From NCBI GenBank assembly GCA_950097015.1, contig CATNEN010000024.1, forward strand, positions 4,140,501 to 4,204,500: a stretch of 64,000 nt of DNA. The letters are read 5' to 3'. Positions 54,621 to 64,000 of this stretch are shown here, in pieces (position 1 is the stretch's first letter; the number at the start of each line of letters is the position of its first letter). This DNA is from Macrostomum hystrix (taxonomy: Eukaryota; Platyhelminthes; Macrostomidae). Position numbers and translations under genes: made by a program. Under the pieces are notes generated by a model. The model was not told the origin of the DNA and ran no database searches. It saw only the letters and a program-made list of their open reading frames with translations.

Positions 54621-55529
54621 ATGACCAGCAATAGGGATCGCGATGCTAACCTGGACTGGCTATCTAAGCCGCTACTTGAGCACGCACAAAAAGTGCTGAG
54701 TAAGGATTTGAACAAATCTGGCCAGCGCCTCTACGATCATTGGTGCCGTCGCACTCGCAAGGAGTGCTTCATGGCTAACTATCAGAACGAATTCTTCAGG
54801 GCATCCTATTGCATCAATAGACTGACCACTTCAGCTAGGTCCTACATTCAGGCTGTAGATAAGATTAGCGCCGATGTGCCACAGTTTATGCAATTTATTC
54901 GCTCAGTTAGGCACGTTGTCAGCATTGGCTGCGGCCCAGGCTCGGATGTACTCGGCCTACTAAGTTTCCTGGGCTGTGGACAGCAGCAGCAGCAGCAGCA
55001 GCAACTTGTATTCTACATGCTTGACCAGTGCGAAGACTGGGCCGACTATGTAAATGCGTTGGATAATCATCTTGTTGACACCGGCTCCTCGCTGTGGTTC
55101 AAGCAGCTGCGCTTTAAAGACATAGGCCACGAGGCGTGGCTGCCGCCGGCTGATATGATTGTATTTAGCTTCGCTAACACCGCCCTGATGGATCCGCAGC
55201 TCTGGCCTCTGCTAGTTCGCCGCTACCAACTAGTACTTGTGCTGGACAGTGTGCGAGAGACGCTTAAAGACGAATACGATGACTGCAAGTTCAACTCGTT
55301 CCAGTTGAACGATCGCACTCGTTGCTACTTTCATCTGGCCGGCTATTCGTCCAAAAATTCGGCCAATCCAGCGCCAGAATCTTCCGGCGAAGTTGGCGAC
55401 GACGGACCGTCGAATTCGCCGCCGCAGTCGCCAATGTCGGAGCCTCCGCCGCAGCCGGAGTCGTCGGACGCGCCAGCACAGAGTGTTGAGACTGATGCTG
55501 CGGCTGAGATGGCTGGAGATACTGCTTAA
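54621..55529 (+). CDS. Putative SAM-dependent methyltransferase-fold protein
   Basis: Intronless frame of 302 codons. I do not recognise a named orthologue. Residues 96-110 (VSIGCGPGSDVLGLL) match motif I of class I SAM-dependent methyltransferases, and YMLDQCEDWADYV (about 131-143) fits motif II with an acidic residue after the second strand. DMIVFSFANTALMD and YQLVLVLDSV fit later strands. An eight-residue glutamine run sits between motif I and the second strand, in a loop. The last 60 residues are Pro/Ser/Glu-rich and probably disordered. The start is the first ATG after an acceptor-like site and is followed by a coherent helical N-terminus. Substrate and pathway are unknown. The gene may be a retrocopy, given no intron, but the frame is intact. 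Confidence 0.72.
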   Translation: MTSNRDRDANLDWLSKPLLEHAQKVLSKDLNKSGQRLYDHWCRRTRKECFMANYQNEFFRASYCINRLTTSARSYIQAVDKISADVPQFMQFIRSVRHVVSIGCGPGSDVLGLLSFLGCGQQQQQQQQLVFYMLDQCEDWADYVNALDNHLVDTGSSLWFKQLRFKDIGHEAWLPPADMIVFSFANTALMDPQLWPLLVRRYQLVLVLDSVRETLKDEYDDCKFNSFQLNDRTRCYFHLAGYSSKNSANPAPESSGEVGDDGPSNSPPQSPMSEPPPQPESSDAPAQSVETDAAAEMAGDTA

Positions 55530-56092
55530 CAAGCTACTACATTCTACGGAGGCAATTAGGGTTCACCTAGGAATGGACAAGGCATTGATCCACTTTCTTG
55601 CGATATAAAAGTTCCTGTCGAAAAAGTCTTGCGCTAGGCCTCCTACTATAAGTAGATGGTTACAAATGTATTCTTCAGGATAATATGCTCGCATGCTTGT
55701 GTAGGAGGAATCGGCTTTCTATTTCAAACAATTTTATTAGGCGGGCTTTCAATTCTATTGTCTCCTGAATTATCGTGTTCGTTATCATTTCATTTCAAGC
55801 ATCTGACTAAGACCTATCGCTTAGCGCGCCATCGAGCAAATGTCGAGATTCAGCAACTGCATATTGAATCAGATAATCTGATTTGTTTTAATTGTCTACT
55901 CTAGAAGACCAGCTTATGTATCATCTTGTTAACTGTTAACTGATAGTAGCCGTTTGCAACCGTTTTTTTAGTATTTCATCTTTGTCAAATATGCCATCTC
56001 TAAATGCTTTTTGTATTCTGTGATCAGAGTGCTTATCTGCGTCCACACTAGATGTAACTCATTTTTTCCAAAGCGTTTCCGTTACATCTACA
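55530..56092. other. Spacer downstream of the methyltransferase-fold gene
   Basis: Includes its presumed 3' UTR. An 82-codon frame at 55656-55904 has no recognised domain and is not called. Confidence 0.45.
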
Positions 56093-56655
56093 TCCACCTT
56101 TATTCCCCCCATCCGCCCTCATTTCCTCCCCCGCCCCCATTTCTTCCGCATGCGCCACCATTTCCTTTCCATCCGCCCTGATTTCCTCCCCCGCCCCCAT
56201 TTCTTCCGCATGCGCCACCATTTCCTCTCCATCCGCCCTGATTTCCTCCCCCGCCCCCATTTCCTCCGCATCCGCCACCATTTCCTTTCCATCCGCCCTG
56301 ATTTCCTCCCCCGCCCCCATTTCTTCCGCATGCGCCACAATTTCCTTTCCATTCGCCCTGATTTCCTCCCCCGCCCCCCATTTCCTCCGCATCCGCCACC
56401 ATTTCCTCTCCATCCGCCCTGATTTCCTCCCACCCGCCCCCATTTCCTTTCCATCCGCCCTGATTTCCTCCCCCGCCACCATTTTCTTCGCATCCGCCAC
56501 CATTTCCTCTCCATCCGCCCTGATTTCCTCCCACCCGCCCCCATTTCTTCCGCATGCGCCACCATTTCCTCTCCATCCGCCCCCATTTCCTCTCCATCCG
56601 CCCCCATTTCCTCTCCATCCGCCCCCATTTCCTCTCCATCCGCCCCCATTTCCTT
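56093..56655. repeat. 20-bp minisatellite with 60-bp higher-order unit
   Basis: Pyrimidine-rich units such as CATTTCCTCTCCATCCGCCC. On the left three diverged 20-mers form a 60-bp block repeated five to six times (marker CATGCGCCAC at 60-bp spacing); on the right simple 20-mers follow. Confidence 0.95.
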
Positions 56656-57359
56656 TCCACCGCCTTAATTCGGCCCTCTTTGCAACGCTCTCGGCATCAC
56701 GATTTCAGTGTCAAAAGTGTTTATTTTACGGTGTCAACAGTCTAGCTTCAATTATTTTTACAACGGAAACCTTTTAAAAAGAATCAGAGAATAATATACT
56801 AGTATATAGCAAGGAATTAAATCGAAGCCAGAAAGTTTTTTCAGCTTTCAGTATCTGTACTGAATAAATAGACTACTTTGTTCCTAGCTATTTCTGCTCC
56901 TCCTGTCTGTCTGTTTTTGCTGTTGTTAATTATATTCAGCGCTTGTCTTGACTAATTGCAAACGTGTGCTCAATGAAGCGTTTCTCGCTTTTCTCGTATT
57001 TCTAAAATTTCAAATATAAGAAATATGTTCTATTTCTTTTATTTAAAAATAACAAACGTGAGTTTTTGAGCCTAGAATATAAAGATGCGTACAATTCGGG
57101 ATTATACGAGTAATTGCCGTCTCTTGTGTTTGTATTGCCTGATAGTTTCGAGTTAAACATAGCATGCACTTCGCAGAACGTGTGCAAAAATTGCTTTAAT
57201 ATTAATTTGAAAGCGATTTCGAGTGTAGGCTCGTATATATACAATTCATTTCCCTATCAGAATCAAATAATGATTAAAAGTATCTCAACTTTATGTGAAA
57301 TCTTTGTGAAAACAGTAATGGGATATTTTAGGCAATGATCATTTAGGAATTAGTGTTGG
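56656..57359. other. AT-rich spacer
   Basis: No supported gene or repeat family. Short open frames on both strands overlap each other and lack domains. Confidence 0.45.
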
Positions 57360-57735
57360 GACAAGTCATTTATGGGATCTTGTAGTGACAGGTCATTTAT
57401 GGGATCTTGTAGTGACAGGTCATTTATGGGATCTTGTAGTGACAGGTCATTTATGGGATCTTGCAGGGGACAGGTCATTTAAGGGATCATTTATTGACTG
57501 GTCATTTATTGGATCTTGCAGGGGACAGGTCATTCTTGGGATCTTGTAGTGACAGGTCATTTAAGGGATCATTTATTGACTGGTCATTTATTGGATCCTG
57601 CTGGGGACAGGTCATTTTTGGGATCTTGTAGTGACAGGTCATTTATGGGGTCTTGTAGTGACAGGTCATTTATGGGGTCTTGTAGTGACACGTCATTTAT
57701 GGGATCTTGCAGGGGACAGGTCATTTATGGTAGCT
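57360..57735. repeat. 27-bp minisatellite
   Basis: Units of about 27 bp with GGTCATTTATGGGATCTTGT and AGTGACA or AGGGGACA junctions, interrupted by ATTTATTGACTGGTCATT variants. More diverged than most arrays here. Confidence 0.88.
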
Positions 57736-57825
57736 ATTAAGATAAAGTCATTAATGAGATCTTTGAAGACATAGCATAAGTGGGATAATTAGGTGATCTT
57801 GTAGGGTCATCTGATATTTTCGGTG

Positions 57826-57979
57826 CGAATCGTCTAGGATCTATAACACAGACATTCCAAATATACTTCCCAGTGTTCAGCAGGGAGCTAGATTTCCCGA
57901 GCACAGATTTCTTATCCTTGATTGCAGCCTGTAATGTGAGCTTGCACTGACTGAGTTTCTCAATATGGCCAGCGTCATC
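57826..57979 (-). pseudogene. Possible tektin-like exon relic
   Basis: On the minus strand an acceptor TTTCCTTGCAG precedes an open frame reading IEKLSQCKLTLQAAIKDK, then a stretch ending YIWNVCVIDP. The pattern LQxAIxDKxxxL....NVxxxxDP recalls the tektin repeat region (LQ-AI-DKE-PLKVAQTRL and NVELCRD), but the signature nonapeptide RPNVELCRD is not preserved. No neighbouring tektin exon was found. It could be an unrelated exon or chance; I call it weakly. Confidence 0.25.
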
Positions 57980-59689
57980 CTGCAAGGAAATGACTTGGCG
58001 AAGCTGCCACGGTAGTTAAGAGCCAATCTGTTAAATTGAGATTTAGTACGCCTATCTCCTCAGTCAAAGCTTTAGAATATCGATTTTACATTCCACATTT
58101 AGGATTAGGATAGATAATTTGAGAAGGTATAGAATAAAACGTGTGCGTGTGGGCCAGGACAGAATTGACAGATGAGGCCAGGTGTGAATCTTGAGTTACC
58201 AACAGTTCCAACAAGCAAAAGCGCCAGCACACTCAGCAGCTCTTCAACCTATAGAGTGATGAAGCTGAGTGATAAAGCAGCACTGGTTGACTGACTGCCC
58301 ATGGGAGGCAGTTCTTGTCTCTGTTTTATTCAATTCACTGCACGAACCCTTATAGATTAGAAAGATGGGATGAGAGGGAAGCTTCGATTGATTCAATACT
58401 GGCATTGATCAAGAAGTGGTTCTCATTCATTATTTTTCTTGTCACGGGGTTTCCTGAAGTCGCGCTCGTAATATGCGCTGAATTTTTCGCCTAGTTGCAA
58501 TCTCCTTCGCACCACCCTCCCAAGGGACCTGCCAAGACAGGAGAAAACTCGACTAGAAATTTGAGTCGTTTATTTAGTGGCAGTAAGGTGTCGTCAACAC
58601 ACTCGATGGCATCAGATTCAGGTGATTAGGACTGAAGTTTATAAAATATATTCTACTCATTTTTCTGTGTCTGTCTCTCGGAGTTGAGCTAGCTGGTTAT
58701 TTTCCGTCCAACTGAAATTCAAACCCTTAATGTAAGAGAAAGAGTCGATTGCACTAGGAATCACGATTTTTTCAAATCCATTATCCTTCAAGTGATGACT
58801 TTTTAGCTTGAACTGTACCCTTGTTTTATATTTCTATATGCAAATATATGAACACTTCTCTGCTTTGCTAAGCGCTTTGGTCTCTATGCCAGCTTAAATG
58901 TTTAATAAGCTATCGTGAAGCCTTTGCCATATACATTTGCTAGTATAAGTCAAATTTATGGCTGTGCTTCAAAGTGCCTGGCCTACCATTCACCTTGTTC
59001 TCTGATTTCGTAATGACTGCGAACATCAAAGGACTAAAGGTTAATGACCGGTACATTTACTTGTGCCGAAGCTACAAGCTCACTGAGAATAGGAGGACTG
59101 ATAGAATCTGATGGAACAGTGAATTACTTGCAGGGTAAATGGAGTAACATTAAATGATTGATAGGTGATGACAGGTACATTGACACACGGATGATAAATG
59201 ATCGACCCATCCCAAAATATAACAATCTGCAATTCCAATTCCAATCAAAGTAAACATTTCCTTTACTCGGAAGCAACGAATACAAATCTCGCTACGTGGA
59301 TCCAGGGTCCGTGGCGAGTCGAGATCAAGGCGAAAAAATCTTTCGATTTTTGCTTTGTTCAGCTTGCGTGACAATGACTGTACGGAACACAAAGCCGTGC
59401 ATTAAAATCAGGCTAGACAATATATATTAGTGAAACTTGTTTGCAGGCCTCACTATTGACGTCATCGAATGCGGAGGAAGAGTCTCAATGGATTCTCTCT
59501 GATTGGCCCGCTTCGGGAGAGTAGGCAGGAAAATGAATAGAGAAAGAGAGCAACGAGAAGGAAGCAGTTGTGAGACTATTAATCCAACCAAGCTTGATTC
59601 CGTCACATCCTTCTGCCTCGCGCTAGCAGCTGAAGCTAATTCCGCCAGCTGTACATCTTTCAAGCCGATACTGACAAGCCGGCTGAACA
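57980..59689. other. Spacer upstream of the neuropeptide-like gene
   Basis: No supported gene. A TATATATT at about 59420 lies 270 bp upstream of the ATG at 59690, and CTCGCGCTAGCAG (ending 59629) is acceptor-like 60 bp upstream. Either may belong to the next gene. Confidence 0.4.
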
Positions 59690-60013
59690 ATGAGCCTAGT
59701 TTGCGGTGTACCGTCGGGTCGCGCGATCGGCCTTCTACTTTTGTCCATCATCGTCGCCGCCTCGGTTGTCAACGCCTCAGTTGACGACGGCAACGCGGAG
59801 TCGGAAGACTGGTCGGCCGGGGTACGGCCTCTATTCGGAAGTCCCGACCGCTACAAGCGCCTATTCGACGGGCCGCTGGATCGATTCAGACGCCGCGGCG
59901 GCTACGGTAGTCACCGGCAACGGCAGCCGCTGTTCGGCAGGATGCGTCGCTTCTATCCTTCCGGCTCCTACTTCGAGGCTAGGCCGGACCGGTTCAAGAG
60001 GAACGACGAGTAA
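59690..60013 (+). CDS. Probable secreted neuropeptide precursor (novel)
   Basis: Single-exon frame of 107 codons. Residues 1-29 form a signal peptide (hydrophobic core IGLLLLSIIVAASVV, likely cut after VNA). The rest is divided by basic sites: KR 56-57, RRR 67-69, RR 86-87 and KR 103-104. Three predicted peptides end in a similar way: SPDRY, GPLDRF and RPDRF, each just before a basic site. A second motif, PLFG, appears twice (RPLFG, QPLFG). No Gly precedes the basic sites, so C-terminal amidation is not expected. Signal peptide, short length, several dibasic sites and repeated peptide ends are the standard marks of a prepropeptide. I do not recognise a named family. It would act as a secreted signal after prohormone convertase cleavage. 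Confidence 0.7.
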   Translation: MSLVCGVPSGRAIGLLLLSIIVAASVVNASVDDGNAESEDWSAGVRPLFGSPDRYKRLFDGPLDRFRRRGGYGSHRQRQPLFGRMRRFYPSGSYFEARPDRFKRNDE

Positions 60014-60344
60014 AGCACCCGAAATACTCGTTGCTGACTTGTGACTGAGAACAATCGTGGTTTTTTTTAGCCCGGGGGTTAGCCCTTTACTTATTTGTTG
60101 TTGAAATTTGATTACCTATCGGAGTGAACGGCGCGTCCTATTGCTAGTTGATTCTTCGTTTCGCTTGACAAAAATAATTAATTAACTCGCGCAATTGTGA
60201 ACAAAAGAACATCAATAGACAACGAAATCGGTCGAAACGAGAATCCGTCTCTCTGAACTGTTTTAATATTAAGTGGCTGGTTATGCCACCCTCACATCCA
60301 GAGGGTGACTATCGCTTGATTCAATGATCTAGTTATCATGAAAC

Positions 60345-60590
60345 TATGGGATTATACCGTGATAATCTTGGGATTATCCTATGATAATCTTGTGATTATC
60401 CTGTGATAATCTTGTGATTATCCTGTGATAATCTTGGGATTATCCTATGATAATCTTGGGATTATCCTGTGATAATCTTGGGATTATCCTGTGATAATCT
60501 TGGGATTATCCTGTGATAATCTTGGGATTATACCGTGATAATCTTGGGATTATCCTGTGATAATCTTGGGGTTATCCTGTGATATCCAGT
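60345..60590. repeat. 22-bp palindromic minisatellite
   Basis: Eleven copies of GATAATCTTGGGATTATCCT plus GT. Each unit contains GATTATC and its reverse complement GATAATC, so single strands can fold at every repeat. Confidence 0.93.
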
Positions 60591-61544
60591 GTTTGATATC
60601 AAGTCAAAGCTTGAATGGAAGGCAAATTCTCTCTGAACTTGAGCACAACTCGACCATAGTTTTGATGGCCACGTGAAGGACTTCCTTTTTAATTCTGCCC
60701 TCTGTCTTCTATTCGCTTGCATGGTCGCACTGCAATCCAGTATTTATTTTCTCCTGTCTGACCAGACACACAGTGAGGCGCTTATTGAGGTCTTCGATTG
60801 GCAACGTTTCATATCAATTATTCAACCAGGGGGCAGCATCCGACTGTTTCGCTGGCACATGGGAGAAAATTCCCACTGGAAACTTTCCCCAATTAGGGTT
60901 CGTTTTGCTCTTCTGTCTCCAAGCAATAAATTGGAATTGAAAGCTCTGCAAGAATTTAAGCCTGTGGCGTGTATTGATTGCTTTACCAATAGAAAAACAC
61001 CGTACTAGTTTTGGGACAACGAAGCTGCAGCATTGGTCTAGCTATCGATTCGTTTGACATCACACAGACTGACTGGGTCCGTCACCTCAACTTTTATTAC
61101 ATCAGGTGTATTTTTTCTTCAACGGAACACGCTCTGAAGCTCTAGCAATTAGCGAATTACCGGGCTATTTCTTAGAAAGCACTTTTACAATGCTTGTCAA
61201 ATTGTGAAATGCTTCAATGAATGATTGTCAGCCAAGCACTTTGCATTGATTAAATATGGCGCCTATGTTTCTGAGTGTGGCATTCGCAAAGCCTATTCCG
61301 TTGTTCTGCACTTCAGTCCGGTTACCTTCACGACAGGTCTAGACGGGTACCTAAAAAAGAAAAGCCTTCTAATTTCGCCCTACAGTCTGAAATTAATTTG
61401 ATAAAATCAGGAAAACTTTTGTCGCGACAACGTTATAGATTATGCAGAAATTCAGATTGGTGAAATCCGTTTCTTGCTTTGACATACTGACTGATTTGAT
61501 TTTTTTTAAAAGAAAACCAGGATCAGAGTTTTTCGCGATTTGAA
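60591..61544. other. Non-coding spacer
   Basis: A 111-codon plus frame at 60673-61008 begins at GTG, lacks an ATG near the hydrophobic start and has no known domain. No other gene-like signal. Confidence 0.4.
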
Positions 61545-61712
61545 GCGTGGGTGTTGGAGCGGTAAAGCGTCTGACAAATAGGTCCCCGAGCTCGATTGCA
61601 CGGCGAGGCGACAATCATTTGGGGCGCAGCCGAGCGTGGGTGTTGGAGCGGTAAAGCGTCTGACAAATAGGTCCCTGAGCTCGATTGCACGGCGAGGCGA
61701 CAATCATTTGGG
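61545..61712 (+). mobile_element. Tandem tRNA-derived SINE copies
   Basis: Two consecutive copies with a period of 89 bp. Each has GTTGGAGCGGTAAAGCGTC (A-box-like), then GAGCTCGATTGCACGGCGAG (B box and following); the first copy continues CATTTGGGGCGCAGCC, the second stops at CATTTGGG. The copies differ by one base in the shared part. Same family as 5083-5158 and 38487-38527. Confidence 0.7.
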
Positions 61713-62476
61713 TCATCGCTGACGGGTCGACGACACTCGCCAAATTATGCGAGTTACTCGAGTTACACAGCCCCCCAGTAAATATGAGGAATTTGGTAAC
61801 TTTTTTCCAAATTCCGAATCTTTTTATCTCATTTTTTCTGTGCATAAAATTGGTAATTACATTTTAAGGTGACAGTTGAAAACAAAGGTAATTCATTCTT
61901 AATTAGAAATTTCCGTGTTTGAGGCTCCATTGGGGTTTGGTGAGGCTTTATATTGTATTTGAAAAACCTGAAAAGCTAATTAATATACAATTGGACGACG
62001 GGATGCCCGATGGAGTCAATCTGTGCTGGCCTCAGTAACGCTTGTACTTTTAGTCACCCACAGGGTAGAATGGCGAAGCGGAGAGGCAGGATAGGGAGAA
62101 TGCCAGCCTTGATCCCCTAACTTGGCATTTTATTGCTTGGATGGGATAATTCTGGTCGCCATAGATCTCCTGTATTCGGCCGGGGTAACACCATTGAAAT
62201 GGGATTTCTTCCGACAAAAAGAAAGAGATACATCGGCATTCTCTCTTCTAGCAGAGAAGCATTCGGATTAGGTCAAATGGCAAACAGGAAAAGACAGGAA
62301 ATGAGACAGGCACACGGCGAGATGTATATAGATCTATCCAGGCCCTCCCATCCATCCCGCTTGCCAAGGGATCTAGAGTTTGTTGAATGATGAGCAACTC
62401 GAGAGCAGCCATCTAGGAAGTTGCTCGCGCCTTATTGGGCTTGTGAAAAAGAACAGATAAACTTGAGACCAATGCT
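61713..62476. other. Non-coding spacer
   Basis: No supported gene. An open frame at 62133-62390 lacks any known domain. Confidence 0.4.
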
Positions 62477-62875
62477 TATTGACTAGGTGTTCGATCTAAT
62501 ACGCTATGCATAGAAGTCATGTAGCTTATTGACTAGGTGTTCGATCTAATACGCTATGCATAGAAGTCATGTAGCCTATTGACTAGGTGTTCGATCTAAT
62601 ACGCTATGCATAGAAGTCATGTAGCCTATTGACTAGGTGTTCGATCTAATACGCTATGCATAGAAGTCATGTAGCCTATTGACTAGGTGTTCGATCTAAT
62701 ACGCTATGCATAGAAGTCATGTAGCTTATTGACTAGGTGTTCGATCTAATACGCTATGCATAGAAGTCATGTAGCCTATTGACTAGGTGTTCGATCTAAT
62801 ACGCTATGCATAGAAGTCATGTAGCCTATTGACTAGGTGTTCGATCTAATACGCTATGCATAGAAGTCATGTAGC
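62477..62875. repeat. 50-bp tandem array
   Basis: Eight copies of a 50-bp unit starting GACTAGGTGTTCGATCTAAT, almost identical except for GTAGCTT/GTAGCCT. The last copy runs straight into the SINE head at 62874 through the shared GTAGCC. Confidence 0.97.
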
Positions 62876-63127
62876 CTTGTGCTCACAGCATCGGACTCAG
62901 GACCTTGAAGGTCGAGAGTTCGATACCAGACTTCACTGGAAAATTTGGCAAGACACGTAACCCTGCTTCTGTTCACCCAGTTGTTAAATGGATACCAGCA
63001 TTAGCTGGGGGTAATTGAGGGTGGGTGTGGCGTCCCCCCAGTCCATGGACTGAACAACTGTACGCATTCTGTGCTGTCCGCTGCACATCTGGCCCGATTG
63101 GGGCATGTAAAATAAATTGTAATTTAA
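62874..63127 (+). mobile_element. Full-length tRNA-derived SINE (second family)
   Basis: tRNA-like head with A-box-like TAGCCTTGTGCTCACAGC and B box GAGAGTTCGATACC, then a body with GTTCACCCAGTTGTTAAATG and GGATACCAGCATTAGCTGGG, ending GGGGCATGTAAAATAAATTG and a T/A-rich tail. About 250 bp, the normal size for a SINE. The body is unlike the family at 5083 and 61545. Confidence 0.75.
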
Positions 63128-63444
63128 TCATTACGAAAGTAAAGGCCGACAGCAATAATTTCTATCGAATAGACGCACATCTTAAGTAATGTTTCGTGTA
63201 TTATTTCACACATAAAATGAAGTTGTAAAAAAGCAAAATAAATTACGACAGAAATGTACATATCTGTCGAAAACTGGTGGGGCCAAGCTTATTCTCACAT
63301 GAATATGAACTTAGCAGAATGAATACTGCAGAAAATGTTACCCATACTGCGGCGGCTGATGAAATCATTGACAACTTAATGAACACTCGTGTGGCTTAAT
63401 CACTCGTCAAAACCGTAAACAGTCCTGAAAAAGATTGCCTGTTG
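63128..63444. other. Non-coding spacer
   Basis: AT-rich, nothing recognised. Confidence 0.45.
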
Positions 63445-64000
63445 AATTTGGGGGTGGATTTGAATATTTGAGGAGGATTTGATCATTTGGGGAGGATTTG
63501 ATCATTTAGGGAGGATTTGATGATTTGGGGAGGATTTGATCATTTGGGGAGGATTTGATCATTTGGGGAGGATTTGATCATTTGGGGAGGATTTGATCAT
63601 TTGGGAATGATTTGACCATTTGGGGAGGATTTGATAATTTGAGAAGGATTTGATAATTTGGGAAGGATTTGATCATTTGGGGAGGATTTGATGATTTGGG
63701 AAGGATTTGATCGTTTGGGAAGGATTTGATCATTTGGGAAGGATTTGATCATTTGGGGAGGATTTGATGATTTGGGAAGGATTTGATGATTTGGGAAGGA
63801 TTTGATCATTTGGGAAGGATTTGATCATTTGGGGAGGATTTGATGATTTGGGAAGGATTTGATGATTTGGGAAGGATTTGATCATTTGGGGAGGATTTGA
63901 TGATTTGGGAAGGATTTGATAATTTGGGAAGGATTTGATCATTTGGGGAGGATTTGATCATTTGGGGAGGATTTGATGATTTGGGAAGGATTTGATGATT
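63445..64000. repeat. 19-bp minisatellite running off the window
   Basis: Units of GGGGAGGATTTGATCATTT with GGGAAGG and GATGATT variants, about 29 copies, continuing past the right edge. Confidence 0.95.

Noticed and set aside
60673-61008. 111-codon plus frame with a hydrophobic start
   Set aside because: Starts at GTG, no ATG at the hydrophobic segment's beginning, and no known family.
62133-62390. 85-codon plus frame
   Set aside because: No ATG at its beginning, no recognised domain and repeat-rich surroundings.

Overview
This is an animal nuclear genome window. Genes have GT-AG introns, metazoan-specific families are present (FNDC3, WDR47, a rhodopsin-family GPCR), there is mitochondrial ribosomal protein S10, there are tRNA-derived SINEs, and an interstitial TTAGGG tract occurs. 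Several genes carry in-frame glutamine runs, and acceptor-like AGs sit just upstream of start codons. Together with the GPCR type and a metazoan MULE relic this fits a spiralian, possibly a free-living flatworm. That placement is inference; nothing in the window fixes the species.

Layout: (1) 1-9 kb: a plus-strand peptide-type GPCR of two exons. Its single 3.4 kb intron interrupts the codon after the ERY motif and contains two minisatellites, two SINE pieces and a telomeric tract. (2) 13.5-34.8 kb, minus strand: a complete nine-exon FNDC3 gene (about 1275 aa, nine fibronectin III domains, C-terminal tail anchor). Each of its six introns longer than 300 bp is filled by one or more different minisatellites. 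(3) 34.8-37.3 kb: AT-rich head-to-head spacer. (4) 37.3-41.3 kb, plus strand: a complete six-exon WDR47 gene (about 1023 aa) with compact introns. (5) 42.0-48.4 kb: one 6.4 kb array of a 30/31-bp unit. (6) 48.6-49.4 kb, minus strand: three-exon MRPS10. (7) 49.4-54.6 kb: AT-rich DNA with a frameshifted Mutator-like transposase relic and a foldback element with about 250-300 bp inverted arms. (8) 54.6-55.5 kb: intronless methyltransferase-fold gene. (9) 56-64 kb: more arrays, a possible tektin-like exon relic, a probable neuropeptide precursor at 59.7 kb and two kinds of SINE.

By my interval estimates about two fifths of the window is tandem repeat DNA, in some 28 arrays with unit lengths from 4 to 60 bp. 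Because many units are multiples of three or lack stops, they produce long open frames on several frames and both strands. I treat these as artefacts, not genes. All exon joins below were derived by matching splice signals, intron phase and recalled family similarity by eye; no transcript evidence or database search was available.

The genes do not form one pathway. FNDC3 (ER membrane), WDR47 (microtubule/cilium-associated), MRPS10 (mitoribosome), GPCR and neuropeptide-like precursor are ordinary animal functions. The unusual part is the architecture: intron-private minisatellites with higher-order structure, sharply excluded from WDR47 and MRPS10 introns.
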